Below, one piece after another: positions 33,580 to 48,574 of a stretch of DNA of 64,000 bases. Origin of the DNA: Trematomus loennbergii (taxonomy: Eukaryota; Chordata; Actinopteri; Perciformes; Nototheniidae). The stretch covers positions 22,557,267-22,621,266 of the forward strand of contig JAAOOA010000127.1 in assembly GCA_012861695.1 (NCBI GenBank), read 5' to 3'. Under the pieces are notes generated by a model. The model ran no database searches and was not told where the DNA came from. It saw only the letters and a list, made by a program, of their open reading frames with translations. Every line of letters starts with the position of its first letter. The stretch's first letter is position 1. The translations under genes and the position numbers were made by a program.

Positions 33580-36500
33580 TTAGTTTATCAGTTAAACTAG
33601 GTTAAGGAGACCCAAGTCATACACTTGAGTTGGATCATTATAGGATGTTGCAACTAAAAATGTAAAAATGTTTGTTCGTGCATGAACAATATGCTTTTGG
33701 GGATTACAATCCTAGTTTCTTTTGGATGCAGTATGTAAATCTCACTTTGAAATGTCGGCTGTTCCTATATTCTGCTGCAGTGAGCCCGTTTTAACTCGGA
33801 GAATAATTATCCAGGATACCCTTGAGCTCATAACTCCTCAGGTGTTCCCTCTGCTCTTTAGACACCTGGGGATATGAGCAAAGAGAGAACAAAGACATCT
33901 CATCATAAAGTATAAAGTTATGAGCATAGCTGTGATGAAGTGCAAACACTTAGAAAACAGGGTGAAGGGCAGTATTAGTCATGTTTAAGGAGACTGGTGT
34001 ACACAGCCATCACGGATAAGGTGTTTTCATTATCTTAAGTGCACGTGATTATGTTTATGTCAGCATTTTAAGGAAATTGAAAAAAACCTAGTATGTGCAA
34101 TATTGCCCATACCAGCATCAGAAAACATAAGCAAAGCTGGAACTTGACTATTATGTAATTGTCTAGAAAACAAGGTTAATAGATTTGCACATGAACAACG
34201 ACAGACCAGTTTGACTTTTGGGCAAGGACTCATTCTGAGACCACAATTGATTGCTGAAAAATTTATCCTTAAAACAACTGCAGATTGTGCATCTAATGTT
34301 GTTTCTTAAAAGCAACATCTATTTCAATAAAACTTGAAATTTGTAGTCGGCAGTGCAGTGCAATTTCACGTATTTTGTAGCCACCATTTGAACATTCCAC
34401 CTTAAGATCTATAGACTATTAGCAGAACCATGCTAAGATGTAATGCAGCATCTTTAACGGCTGTCACATTTGACAGCTCTGAAAAAAAGTATAAAATATG
34501 TCAGTAATTGGACAATATTATTGCAACATCTTGTCATTAAAAATGAGTCATTCTCAGGTGCTAGAAACTCTTAGAAGAACCCAGCAGTGCTCATCATGAG
34601 GGTCCTAAACTGTCAGGCACTATGATAACATATAGTCACCTCTGTGGAAACATTGGTACAACTGCCTTTTTTCATTTATATTTGAGTGTTGTATGTCTTT
34701 TAAAAATGGACCTAGAGTCTCTTCAATAAAGCTGATGATGATGATGATAAACCTCTTTAGCAAACCACTTTTGATATCCTTTGACCAGATTGTCATTCAA
34801 AATAATTTCTTCACAACATAGGAATCAATTTGTTAACAAATCCGTAAACAATAAGAGATGGTTACAAGCTGGTAGACACTAAGATGGCAGGTCACACTTA
34901 AGGCATGTATTGAACCCCTCTTAGTTGGACTGCTCTCTTGTGTTTTTACCTTCCACGATGCATGGTGCTCAACTATCAAGGGTTGCCTGTTTGTTGTCAA
35001 AGTTTGCACATTTAAAATGATATGCATTCAAGATATAGGTGGCCTTATTTAAAAAAGCATGTTTATTGAAAAGGTAATAAATTAAATACGTTATCTACCA
35101 TATCTCAACAGCAATTTGAGATGCTACCTGTCACACTTTTAAACATGTTCTTTCAATCACATCTGGGTGCTGAAGTCCAGACCCGCTGCAGGGGTTATCC
35201 GTGCCTAATGGGTTATGTTTTTGTGTTCTTTCAGGTTTTCTGTTCATATTAAAGGGCATACTGTGATGGATACTTAAATCTGCTGTTCTTTTGGGCAAAT
35301 ACAACTTTTGTTTTGCCAAGAATCATTCAACATTGGCATAACATGCTTCTGTTCAGACAAAGTGGGTGTGCCATCCCAGGCTTTATGGCACAGATTGGCT
35401 TTGCTAGCTGTTCGACATCCTATTATTTGATCTAATTAGCATACTGTATTGTAGCGTGTAAATGAATGGTAGCCCTCTCTCTCATATCCTCTATTTCTAT
35501 TACAAAGTCCTCCTCCCCTCCCTCACACATGCACATGCTCACCTCATTTTATTATAAAAAGTCTTGTAGGCATTTTGTAAATTAGATTCCATTCAACAGT
35601 GGAGGCTGAATGGCTCGCCTAATATTTCTTTTGATGATGGGAAACACAGAGGGACCTGATAGCCATTCATGTGTGGTCACATTGTTGGACTAATGCATTG
35701 CATTAATTCAACCAATGATCCACAAGGCTCAATATTTCTTTCAAATATTAAAAACCTGTTTAATTTCCTATCTTTGGAGGCTTTTGATGAGAATCAAAAA
35801 CTGTGCACACAAAGAATAACGGCCCATAAAGGTACCGCTAACGGTTTTTCGACAGATCAAAACATATTCATGATAAAAGTAATATTACCTAGAAAATATA
35901 AGAAATGAACAGATGTTGTCAATTTATAGATTTAAAATAATATATGCTATTCAGGGTGTCTTAAATATTTCATCACGGCTTTTACGTTTGATGTTTGGCC
36001 AGGTCAGTATTTTTATTAAAGTGCATTTCCAAAGATGTACCGTAACAGGTGCATAATGGGCCATCATGAGAGCAGAAGCATGATTTGGTCCATTATGGAG
36101 GTAATAAAGTAGTGAGAGAGGTTGAGGTATAAACAGACCTTTCTCACAGTGGGCATTTTAACTTATCATAGCAAGAAAAGCACAGGTGTTTCAAATTAGT
36201 GATGCTATTCTGTGTCTGAGGATTCCTGCTGTCGGTCTCTTTAAGTCACTCCAGCTAAACTGGAAGGGATGCACGGCTGAAAAGCTGTAGAGAAAAATAC
36301 ATTTTACTAAAAGCTCTCAATAGGAATGCTGAATATCTGCCAGATATACCTTTTCCAGTGGAAATAAGCTTTCACACGCAGTTCTCTACTACTTATCGTC
36401 TTCTATTGGGAGGGTACAGAAGCTCTCAGCATAGCTTAAGGGACCTCTTGCTGTTTTTACCCACAGTTTAATACAGACACTTATTTATACATTTAAACAA

Positions 36501-39500
36501 ATACCTTCCAAACAATCAGATGCAAACATTTGTATTACTCACTTCCATTTTTTCCCCAAGAACTACTAAAATACTTAATATAGTAGCACTAACCACTATG
36601 ACAAATGATTGTTAATGTTGTTACTTACAATTTTTACTTATTCCGTAACCTCTTGTCTTCTTTGTTTGTAGCAACCTTTCTGTACTGTAAGTGCTTTTTT
36701 GCATTTTAGTGGTACCCTTTATCTCTGACACAACGTAAATACATTTTGGGCTGTAATCTGAAAACATAAACTTGTCAAATACACACTAGAGTTTACTGAC
36801 AGCAATGCCAGTGAAACCTCGTAATGTCAACATCTGAAGTAAAACTCTGGAGATAAGCACATGTCAGGCAATTCCCAACGTGGGAGAGAATGTAATGAGA
36901 GCAGTATGTTAATAAACAGGTGTGATAAGGCTCTGAAGTGTACATCAATAAGGCATTATTCCACTTCTACAGCCTCTACAGACACACATTGGCACACGAC
37001 TTGACATCCACCTGTCTTTTAAGAGAATGATGGACACATTTACATTTCATGCCCCATTTACCCTAATGTTTGCTATTAATCTTTGACAGACCTTGAAACT
37101 ATTGTGACCTTTCATATACTAAGAGGTCAAATTGTAAATGGAACACTTATTGCAATTTGTGTATTAGTTTATTATATAAATTGAGCTATTCTTAATCTCA
37201 GACAGAAAGGTTAAACCTTGTTAAGAAGTTGGTTTCCCTATTGCTTATTGTTAGGTCAGTGCTGATAACAGAGCAGATTCTGTTGGTTAGGATATAATAG
37301 AAGCTATCAAACGGTACATATCCTTGTAAAAGATTGGAGCTTCTTGTACGGTGCAATAATACTTCAAACCCTGCCATATCTCATCTGCAGTATGCTGCTG
37401 CATTGCTGTTTCCATTATGGGGTTCATAGTGTGGTGAAATGAAATGGATTTGGCAAATAAAAAGCAATGAATTCTATCTCTCATTGCAACATGCCGGGTG
37501 ATGAAGAATTCTTGCAAAGCTGTGTGACCTTCGGCTACACTGAGATGGAGCCGGGTATAACCCTGTATCACCACCCGTCACCGGCTATTTACATTTGGCC
37601 TCCCGCTCAAATGCCAGGGATGCTATGTGACCATAATGACATACATTTCACAAGGCCCTGTCATAGGGAATTGCCACATCTGCAAAGAGGCAATTATGTT
37701 ACTGTAGTGACTGTTTAGCTGTTTATGCAGATACAGTATGTCAAAGGCAAATCCCCTAAGGTAAGGAAAACAAACATGTTTCTCTGCTCAGGAAAGACAC
37801 CATAGGGGCTTCGCCTAAACAAATGCATTATCTTTTTCAGAGAACAGACAAGCGGTCTGGAGATCAGCAGTGACTTCTGGAATAGGCAGTGGATGCTGAT
37901 GTATGTCAGAAATCAAAATCAACACTGAGAGCTAAATGAGGGGGAAAAATTGCAAATTAAATTCACCTGTCAATCCACATCTGTTAGATCCTGCCTCACT
38001 GTCAGTCTACATCAAGATTCCTTACCGCAACATTATTTGAAAACTACAGAGTGGGCATGCTAATTGTGTACAGACGTTTTCTTCTGCCTTCAACCAGCTG
38101 TAAATGGCAAAGAGAGATTTGTTTCCCCTTTTTAATAGGATTTAACACTATTTTGATTGCCTCAAAAAGATGTTCTGAATCCTATGAGGGCTTATTAGAA
38201 ACTTGGTAATATATATTTATCAGTATATAAGTCATTCCTGACCTCCAGTTGCCCCCATCCCATGTCTTCAAGGGATCTTCCTCTGCTTCCCTAGTGTCCC
38301 ATGTGATTCATAAAAGTATATGTTAAGGCATGAAACAATCTCTCTTTATATCCTACATGAAGTATTTCATACGCTCCCCTTCAAGGTACAATCTCAATCG
38401 TCCTCATTATATAGTGAGAATGACAACTGGCGCTTACTTCTTAATACGATATAAAGTCACCTAGGTTGTGAAGAGCGAGATCCCTCCTTGCACTACTTGA
38501 TGGAAGGCCATAAAATATTAATTTCACAACAGCTGTCTGAGGCGCTCAGTTATTTGACATGGGCTGTCAGCCTTCTAATAATCTTCCTGGGTTTTGTCTC
38601 ATTTGTGTCTCCCCATCGAGGTGCCTGTAATCTCTTTCATTATTAATCTCGCAGAGCAGAAATGTCATGCCTGCAGCCACGGTGTGCACTCTGCATCATT
38701 TCTTTCTTGTTTACCAGCCTTCCTCTTTCGCCCCAGTGAAGCCGCCTGCTACCACCGCAGCAGCTTTCCTCTAAAGAATAGGCTTTTCATTCCATCAGGA
38801 TACAGAGAATTTGCATTGAGTTCTATAGTCTTCTCCCCGCCACACGCCCCTCTTACCATTCCCCAATGGATCACAACAGCCATTGTGCCTTGCATCCGTG
38901 TGTGAGAGCATGTGTGTGGCAACTGTTTGTGTGAAGATACCTTCCGAGCCCCTTGAGGACATTTTCTAAGCTGATTTTACCCCCTTGTTGCATGTCCTAC
39001 TTCCTGCTCCCCAATCTCTTTTCCAGATCCCCAGACTCTCGCAGCTTTAATGTGACATCACAGGGTAGTGCACCTGGCTGGGACCTCCAGTTGGAGAGAA
39101 TACAGATGGAGCTGGGCGGTTTGTCTGTGTTTTTTTGTATGCTTTATCTGGGTATTATGGATTGAGGGTGGGACACACTGAAGCAGAAGGTGACTGATGG
39201 AGATATAAGGTTTACACAAGGAATAATGGGGTGCAAAGCTGGATCTGAGCCTGTTTAAGCCGCTGCACATTCACCTTTTTGAAATACCAATATTACCTTG
39301 GAATTGGGTTAGGAGGCCAACAGAGGATTGTCCCTGACCCTTATGTCTAAGAAAGTGTTTCAACTCATTGTTTTTAGCTTGAATCTGTAAGTGTAAGTTG
39401 ATTCCTATTTTGTAATATTGCCAAGAATATCCTTATCGTAAAAATACCCTGAAATATTGTGATATGTTTCAGAGCCTTATCGCCCACTCCTTCTGTACAG

Positions 39501-41732
39501 ACAGATATGTTTTCTTAGGAGATGTTGGAAACATGGGAGTTCATATTCATTTTTCAGGGTGCGTAAAATGTAATTGTTTGCTAACACATTCGCCATATTA
39601 ATTTTATAAGGTTACAATATGTCAGTGTTTATTTAACAGCTACATAACACAAGTTGTAAAAATGCTGTAAAACAGTGAAGACACTATGATAATGAAACAT
39701 TTCAGTCACTGATCTTTAGCCACATCTAATCAAATTAAAAATGATTAAACAATTGTATTTCTCTACTCAATGTTGTGTATCGAACTAATGGCCCATGCAA
39801 ACAGTAATGTTTTATTTGTATCTCATCATGCCTTCTTCTCACAGCCATATACATTGTCTAGGATAACCAACCACCAGCACTAACTACCAATACCAACAGT
39901 TTTAGAGATATATATTTGTATTATTTGTATTAATCTTTTCTATGTGTAAACACTATGATCGCCAGATAATATCTCTGTCAACTGTTGCCTTCACAACCAC
40001 AAACATTAGCTTATTGACCACAAACAATTACCTCATTTGTTAAAATGTGCTGCTGTAGAAACTAGTGCCTCTGCTGCCTATCAACATCCAATGACATGAG
40101 CAGTGGCTGTATGCCTGTGCCTAAATCGGCCTTTGGATGAAAGTACATCAACACAGGTGGTGGAGATATGTACCCAAATGTAGGATTAACACAGCAAGCC
40201 TGTCTGGGGGTCCTGGAGGGGCTGAAATCTGGGGTTCAGCATGTTTCTGAGAGTAGATGTGTGTACCACAGAGGCCTTGGCAGTTCACTGGGCCCGGATA
40301 TTAGCACTCACCAGCTGTTCTTTCTTATATGCCAACTCCTCTTTTGTTTACTGACAGGCTCATTGGCAGCTGCATGTGGGACGGGGAAAAGCACCTGTCA
40401 GAATTAAACATGGGGCCACAGCAGCTCTACAAACAACCACAGGCACAACAGATGGAGAATACTGAAAAATGTTGCCTGCTTCTCAAATCTCTTATTTTGA
40501 AATGTATTCTGCACACACAGCATTGCTGCGTGCCACATGGATCTGGGTAATGAAGTTTGCACAGCGGATCAATGAGCTTGATCTTTAGAGTCATCTACTA
40601 CTGATTCTACTGTAGTCCATTACTGATATTCATGAATCTCCCACAGATCATTTTGGATTTGTTTATTTTTACTAGAACAACTGGAGCTCTTGCCCCAAAA
40701 ATAACACTTTTTCTCATCCTGTATCCCAGAAATGTTGGCAAAAAAACATGTTTTCCAATTCAATTAAACATTTTTTATGAGAATACATTTCCAAATACGG
40801 TAAAACGAGTCACAAATCAGGCTTCATTTCCCGAATTAAATCAAGAACATTACATTGATGCTGGTATCTTTCAGCTCACATCCTTTTTCAAACACGATTT
40901 GGTAATGTTAATCATGCACAACATGCCATACGTCCATCAACTGACAATCAATCTCTGTTCATGTTTGACAGCTCTGCATTTCATTTGAAATATGAAATCT
41001 TTCTGGTCTACACTTCTACGTGCTGTTGCTTGCTGCCTGAACACATTGCGGTGACTATGTTTATGTTGTTTACTTCCATATGCAGCTGTTAGTGGCTGTG
41101 TTCATTTCTCCCTCTATACCTCCAGCCTGCAGCCTCCTTCTGTCGAGTTTCTTATTAACTATACTATCGCAGAATCCCAACTGCAGTATGTATATTCCGT
41201 ATTTCAATAACATGTGACTGCAGGGCTCTGTTCTGAAAGTCTCTGGGGAATTCAGTCACAGTCTTTCCTCAATCTTTCAATGCTGCTTGGCTTGATATAA
41301 GGAACAATACAGAAAACATAACCAATACATTCAAATAGAATTGTTCTAGGATTCATACGCAATGTTTTCATTTGGACTGGGGCTGTCACTTTCCTTTATT
41401 TGACTTCAGTTAAAGATTCATATAAGATTTACATTTTCAATCAAACAACCTGTTTCATGGTCCACTTTATATGAAACAAATGCCTACACACAAATCAAAT
41501 GGGGTGAGCGCATGTTGAAGCTTACCCTATTCACACAGCACGTTTTTAAAGTATTTTAACAATAGTCAATTTTTTGTCATTACATTATCTTTTTTTGAAT
41601 TATTAGCCAACAGATAATTATAGAAAATTGCATGACTAAATCAGTTTTTTCAAGGGTATAGCAGATCAATATTTGTTCATCATGAGTATGTATAATGCTC
41701 AAAGGAGAAGTGTCAAGGCTTGTGATGCAGGA
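33580..41732. other. Intergenic, gene-poor, 8 kb
   Basis: No gene, RNA or clear mobile element was recognised. Open frames are under about 120 codons with no family resemblance. The sequence is mostly AT-rich with short simple repeats such as the GATGAT tract near 34731-34750. Confidence 0.55.
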
Positions 41733-41931
41733 AAGGCTGTGGTGCAGTGGACTAGTGCGTTGGTGTTCGGATCAGGGGGGCACAGGTTCAAACCCCACTG
41801 CAGTCAGCATGTCGTTGTGTCCCTGGGCAAGACACTTCACCCCAAATTGCTCCTGTGGGGATTGCCCACAGTATTGAGTATGTAAGTCGCTTTGGATAAA
41901 AGCGTCTAACATCTAATGTAATGTAATGATG
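41733..41931 (+). mobile_element. tRNA-derived SINE sharing its 3' tail with the L2 LINE
   Basis: The head is tRNA-like with a box A-type GGTGCAGTGGACTAGTGCG and box B GGTTCAAACCC (41785-41795). A core with TCCCTGGGCAAGACACTTCA follows. The tail has GTCGCTTTGGATAAAAGCGTC then ATGTAATGTAATGATG. The tail matches the 3' end of the LINE at 13561-14800. No family name is assigned. Confidence 0.88.
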
Positions 41932-41982
41932 TAAAGTGCTGTTAGTACAAAACAATACACCAGAATAATCAGCACTCCCATC

Positions 41983-42090
41983 AAGGTTCAAGGTTCTTTA
42001 TTGTCAAACTAACATAGCTACAGAGTAATTATGTCGTTGAAAATCTTAGGTCACAGGCTTCTCCAACAATGCATCAATATGCAGATATGA
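41983..42090. repeat. Interspersed repeat fragment, same family as 1594-1870
   Basis: GTTCAAGGTTCTTTATTGTC, followed by ATGTCGTTGAAAATCTTAGG, then CTTCTCCAACAATGCA, mirrors the fragment at 1594-1870 with scattered changes. It directly follows the SINE. Confidence 0.55.
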
Positions 42091-44607
42091 GTGATGTGAC
42101 ACACTTTAAAGACACCATCAACACCACAACTCACAGAGATTCTACTCACTCTATGTTTAATTTATATGTGTTTGCGTACAGACATTAATGTGTAAGGTGT
42201 GCAAATTGATGCTTATTTTGTTTCTACAAAATGGCTCATAAAGCATGTTAACCTGTCATACAGATTAACACCAGAGGAGCTTTAATGTATTAATGTTTGA
42301 TTTGTAACCTGTAATTACAGTAATAGTAAATTCACTTTCTCTTCACTATTCAGATCATACGGTGAATGTCTGGGAGCCAGAAGCTACGGTAAATACAATC
42401 AGCGTTCAATATTGCATGTTTTTAATTAATTATTTGTATCCATCACTTAATCACAAGTTGTCACCAACTAACAGACAAACTTACATTCATGTATGTATTA
42501 TTATATTACATCCTTTTTATATATGTGCTTTATGTGTATTAAAAATATATGATGTTGCTTTACCACATTCACCTCATAGCTCAATCAATACCTTTATATA
42601 TTGTGTCCTCTTTGTATTTTTACAGATACGTAACTATGCCATGAATGGAGCATTGATAATGAACTTATCATGGAGACTTTCTCCTTGTGTTGTTATTCAA
42701 TCTTTGTGAGGATGACTTATAAAGACATTGCATGTGGGTAAGTCTTTTTTTATACACCTTTATCCCATTAGGGGCCACGGAACTGGGTTTGTTGACTGTG
42801 GATGAAAGTGAAATATTAAGACGCTCATGAATAGATCTGCGACTATTTTAACTGACTGCAAGACAGCCGCAAGATATACCCCTTTAACAATGAGTAAGCG
42901 AGGGAATGAAGAAACGCTGCATATAATGAATGTACTGAAATTGTCTGGAATAATGAGTCTTTTGATGGGGGGGGACTGCGCTATCATTTGTTGTCAGCCG
43001 TGGCCCTCAGACAGAGGCACTATCAAAGATATCATCATTTCATTCAACCTGTCTATTCATATTCAGAAGACCCAGGAGGCGAAAAGAGCAAGGAACACGT
43101 GTATGAAGTAGAATATGCAGGAGCGCCATTGTCTGTAAGAAGCAAATCTTTTCCAAATGCATTCTCTGTCAAATTACTCCGATATCAGAATCTAATGAGA
43201 CAGATAGGCCGTGCAATAAAGCTCAGACAATAACCAAGTCACATCTGACATTGAGCTAGGTGTGTAAATATAAGTAAATATGGTAATAGGAGGAATTTGA
43301 TAATCTGAGTCCCGCACAACAACACACTCTCTCTCTGCTTTGATATCAGTGTGCATTGGAGGAGCCATGCATCAGATAAAAGGAGCAGAGCAGAGCGCTG
43401 GCCTATAAAATGAGAGGTAATCCTTTGAAGGGTAGCACTGATGATTCCACTGTGAGCCCCACAGATGGTCTGCTCCTCTCCATCCCTGGGAAGCCTACAG
43501 AAATACGAGCGGTTAATGAAAATGAATGGCCAGGTCTATGTGACTTGATTGCCAGAGCTGCTTTCATCAATACATCCAATAATGCAGTCACACCTCCTAG
43601 TGGGGAAGAGAGGGCCCTTGGTGATGAAAAAAGAGAAAAGAGTTTTTATCTTACCTCCAGCACTATATAGTCTACTTATGTTCAGACATGGTGAAGCAGT
43701 TTGTCTACTCTAGACCAAAGGAGCATGATGAGTCATGTGGGACTGTAGCGGCTCGATAGAAATTACAGGATAGGTTGAGTCATAAAGTTTAAACATCTCC
43801 TAATTTTACCTTGGAAAATTCCTGCCACACCAAATGTTACCTAGACTGCAGTAAAACATAGCAATTAAGCAGACCTTGGAATATTCATTGGATTAATTTA
43901 ATTAAAGATATGTCTATTAACCCGCTGGCAACATTTTTCAATTAAGTCCTATAGGTTACAACTGAGGGTGTGCCAGCAGGGAAGATGCCTCTACAGTATA
44001 CCTACATCGTACTATCGCAGAAACATAGAGGCTGGATTATTTCTTTCCATTGCAAGCTTATTCACGTCCTTTAGTATGGAAGCACAATCTAAATGCAAAT
44101 TGCTGGCTGATTTTGTTGTACCTCAGTCCTTGGGCATTATGAGGAGAACTTAATAGGTTAAAGGTTGTTTTATTGCAGAGAGAAGTAATTGGAGTCTGAA
44201 CTGTTGTTCTGATAAGTCAGCCAAGGCAGAAGCAAGCATCTTCTTTTGTGGTCTAAGTGATCATTGATGTTTTTCAACAATATAGGCAATCAACGCTGCT
44301 GTGATGCAGCACCAGGGTACAACATGAACATTACCATTGTTTGCACAATGCTTGCTGATTTATTTCTTATCCCTTAGTCTTTTTAGACAGAATATGGACT
44401 TTTTCACTTTAACAACATTTGTTAAATGCACACACTTTGGACAGGCTTGTCACTGTATTCCATTAAGTGGACATTTTAATTTTTTGAAAATGTGACATGT
44501 AATTTAAGGCCATATAATTTTAGTGTGACAGGCCTCAAACGACAAAATTCCAGCATATTGTGGCCATACTCACAGGGATATACAGGACCTCATTACATTA
44601 AATACTT

Positions 44608-44608
44608 A

Positions 44609-44696
<88 letters not shown>

Positions 44697-44715
44697 CCAC
44701 ACACACACACACACA
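44608..44715. repeat. (CA)n microsatellite, 108 bp
   Basis: CA repeat with a few CCA interruptions. Confidence 0.98.
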
Positions 44716-46259
44716 TCACTTACCAGATATAATAACAGGAAATAGTTGTGATTGATAGGTAAACCTCACATCATTATTTCGGCATTGAGTGAAAATATGA
44801 GAAGATTGTGTTTGTCCATCTTATTTCAAATGTCAGCCTGATAATGATGAACATATAATTGTTTTAAGGACTTAATGATGTTAAATAATGATCATTATAC
44901 TAATTAAACTTTTGTTGATTTGATTTAGAAGTTTTACATATGAATGAAATAATGATTTATCATTATAGCACTGAAACTCAAAACTTGAACATAGTTCATC
45001 CTTGAAGTTGATTATATCTCCAACTATTTGTATTATTGTTACAAATAGACATGAGGACTTTCTTATTGAGGGTACATACACTCAGGTGCCAGTTTAGCTA
45101 CTAGTAATGCAGTTAAAGACATTGTATTTGACTGCAATAACAAGGGAAAACAGATGTCACGAATATGTGAGGTCATTGTTCTGCCTGGCGATATGAGAGA
45201 GTAGTTTGATTTCCAAGTGCTTCAATGTACATTTGTAGCTACTCAGAGGAATTTGAGAAGTTTCCTTGGGGAGTTGATGAGAACACACAATATTGGATAA
45301 ATGTTACACCTGGGTGAAAGACAAACTATTTACAGCTGAGATGAATTGGTATGTGAAGAGGTCGGAGTGGGACTTTGAGCCTGAGATGCTCATTTGTTCA
45401 AAGGAATTATACCTAAACCTGTTACTGATATTCATGTTTACCCATCTGCCCGTCTATTATCCACAGCTGCCTTTCATTTCCCACTAAAGTGGTTCTTTAA
45501 AATGAGATTCCTCTCTCATCCCAGCATGTCTGTTGCTGTTAAGATACTTGTCCTGACTCATTCAAGTTAATTACCTTTCCAATCAATAAGAGGCTTTAAC
45601 CTTTTGTGACCTCTATGTTGTTGTGATTCCATTTAAGTTAAACTCTGGGGGATATAAATCTTTCCGAGGAAGAGAGCAATTACTGTTCTCAATATAGCGG
45701 AAATGGATTTCCTCAACCGCTAAAATGTCTAATTAATCCAGAACATGAGACAAAAGCCTAAATATTCAACAATAATGGTAGACGCTCTGCTGAACAGAAA
45801 TGTGCCCAACAGACTTAGACTAAATGTATATGTATTTTTCACATTCTCAACATACCGCTAATAATTTCTCAGCCACATTCACACTCTTCATAATAACAAT
45901 CATAAACAAAACAGTAAAAGGTGTTTTTTTAGATTTATGGTCTTGATTTGTTTTTCAATAGAGCATTGTTGAACTAGACTGGACCAGTAGGACCCTATAC
46001 TTTATTATTTTTATATTATTTTAGTGTTTTTCTACTTTATATAAATTATGTTATCAAAAGACTGCCAGTTTCCTTAAAAAAAGTCTGGCCTTATTTCAAT
46101 AGCTTCCATGTCAGAAGAACAACAACTCAACTTAATTAAGCATTGTTATACGAAACTGGACAAAGAGGACACCTTTTTTTATTGGATTTTAATGCTTTTT
46201 TTCTATTTTTATGAACAATGTTTCTGCTATTTTTTTTATTGAAAACTCTTTTTAGTGGA

Positions 46260-46350
46260 TAGTATATATTTTCTTACTACATACTGTATATATGCTATAC
46301 TATATACTATCTTATTTATATATATATATATATTATATACTATTTATTTA
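46260..46350. repeat. TA-rich low-complexity tract
   Basis: Alternating TA runs, including TATATATATATATA around 46318-46333, within strongly AT-rich DNA. Confidence 0.8.
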
Positions 46351-48060
46351 CACATAGGATTGTATTTCTGAATATATTTAAGAAAACCAAAATTATACTT
46401 TCAGCCTTCTCGATATGAGGCTGAACATTTTCTAACTTCCTGGTCTTAGGGAAAATCTATCTGAATCTGAAATGTAGTCGTTAGTAAAAAAACATATCTT
46501 GAACATTTTCTACTGCGAGTTTTAAGGGTGATCATTAGGCCATGTTAGAGTAGTGAAATCAATGCTTTATAAGTCAGATAAAGAAGTTTAAAGTCTGTTG
46601 ATAAAACCACTTCATCATTCATTCACTATGCTTCTTTGTCCTCTATTATGAATGTATGGGATTTATAGTAGCTCAGTTATTTGCAGTAATCATTGCCTTG
46701 GGTATTTTAAAGGCAGTGTCAAATTGTAAAGGAGACTGCTGCATGGAGAGGTCCCACCTTGGATTGTATACTGAATTTCTTTCTTTTTGCTTGCGGCTTC
46801 ACTGTTTTATGCACATTCTCCCAGAAATGTCTTACAGCAGTTAAATAGTTCTGTCTTTAATACGTTGGTTTGTCTCTTGTTAGGATTCATTCACCACGCT
46901 TCTATCCCCATTGGATCATGGCTGACAGAGAGCAACACTGAGAGTACAAAAGACGTACAAGAGGTTTATGCCTTCAACCGCTTGAAGGCATTTGTTCAGA
47001 GATAACTATTTAAATCTTACACTGAAGGTTTGTAGCAAATTCTGAAGGCACTACAAGAGAATAAAAAAGATTTTTTTGGAGGAAGTCAGAAGTTTAGCGC
47101 TCAATCTTGCTTATTGCTGCAAGGCAGTATTTATTTTCATTATAGAGGACTAAATAAATGGGGAGGAGAAAGGACTCGATTGCAGCAAGAAGTCTTTTGA
47201 TAAAACCTTGGGAGATTCAGTTAGGGGATAGAACATTGTAGCAAATGAAGCGTGAGCATGTGAACTACCAGTTTGCATCACCTTGCTGTAGGAAACAAAA
47301 CGAAAACACTCCTGAGTTTGACTGGACCATCTTTGTGGGTCCTTTTTCATGTCAACGCCATCACAAAGCCCAAACACATACAGGTCAGCTGGATTACAGA
47401 CTCTAAATTTCCCCCAGGTGTTTGTCTGCCAATTTGTGTTCACTCTTTGATGGATGGGTGGCCTGTCCAAAGTGCTTCTTCCCCACCTTCCACCCAATGC
47501 GTTTGGGGATATATGTAATTGAAATCATAAGTCTGGTGTCATTTAATATATCTCTTATTGCAACAAATCCATAAAAAGAGTAACACCAACAGTGAATCTA
47601 AACTTTGAGTAAGTATGGTTTGTTCAGCCTAACCTGAAATGGTATCTTCCTCTGTGCCAGAGAGCTCGATTGCTTTATAACAAGTCATAAAAACACATCA
47701 ACGAGGCACACCTAGCACTGGGTGCCATGGTCTTTGATTTACAGCAACATGGGCGCTGTAGTTTATTTTAAGTCGATCCAACAAACACCATCTGCTGTGT
47801 TGATACTCACTAGAGTGCAAAATCATAATAATCCGCTGATTGAAAATAGTCTCTAACATATATATGACTTACTCCTGTTTGACAACTGTTAAAGCCTACA
47901 ATGCCCCGCTGTATTGCACTTTCAGTTTTCAAGTATACTTGAAAGAGGAGAAGAATTAGATCAGGTTTGAGACTCACCAACACTGCTCCATCACTTCAAT
48001 AAACATTGTATTCATGTTCATGTTTTTTGGTCTGTCAACAGTCTCTCTCTGCATACTAAC

Positions 48061-48381
48061 GGCCCGTCCACACAGCGGCTTTGGAAAAAGCTTGCCGGCG
48101 AGCGTGTCTGAAGCTCGACCAACAAATCACATGAATCTCCCGCCCCTGACACACAAGCAGCGGTTTGATTGTACTGGCATATGATTTGATTGGCTGACGC
48201 TTCCACCGAAAGCTTCAGAAGCTTCAAAAGTTGAACATTGCTCAACTTTTGCAGCCTGAAACGCCAGGAAAGCTCCGTCTGCTTCCCACAATGCAGTTCG
48301 GCGAAAAGTGACGTCACCCCATTGAAAGTGAATGGGCAGAAGCGTTGGAAGAAGATTCCAAAGCCGCTGTGTGGACGGGCC
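48061..48381. mobile_element. MITE-like element, 321 bp, terminal inverted repeats
   Basis: The left end GGCCCGTCCACACAGCGGCT then TTGG is exactly inverted at the right end (48358-48381). Flanks are CTAAC and ATAAC, a possible imperfect 5-bp duplication, so the superfamily is undecided. Internal inverted repeats (AAGTTGAACATTGCTCAACTT) are present. No coding frame. Confidence 0.85.
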
Positions 48382-48574
48382 ATAACAGTCAGACGAAGCA
48401 GCTACTCAATACTATCGTATTTCATTATTGCAAAAAAGGCATTATTGCTTTAGTCAAAAGATGTAAGCCTAGGAAGACTAAAGGCAAACACATGTGCATT
48501 CTATGAGGATCTCTAAATGAACATTAAACAAAAGTCACATATTTGAATATGCATGTAAATGTGACCATCACTTT

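Larger units (their letters stand above)
41932..48060. other. Intergenic, gene-poor
   Basis: It contains an unclassified repeat fragment (41983-42090), a CA microsatellite (44608-44715) and a TA-rich tract (about 46260-46350). I see no supportable gene. Confidence 0.55.

Noticed and set aside
33125..33605. Open frames inside the 796-bp inverted-repeat element
   Set aside because: Not similar to any transposase that I know, overlapping on both strands, and within a non-autonomous element.
41733..41800. A tRNA gene
   Set aside because: The box A/box B-like sequence is the head of a SINE. It lacks a full cloverleaf and is joined to the SINE core and LINE-like tail.
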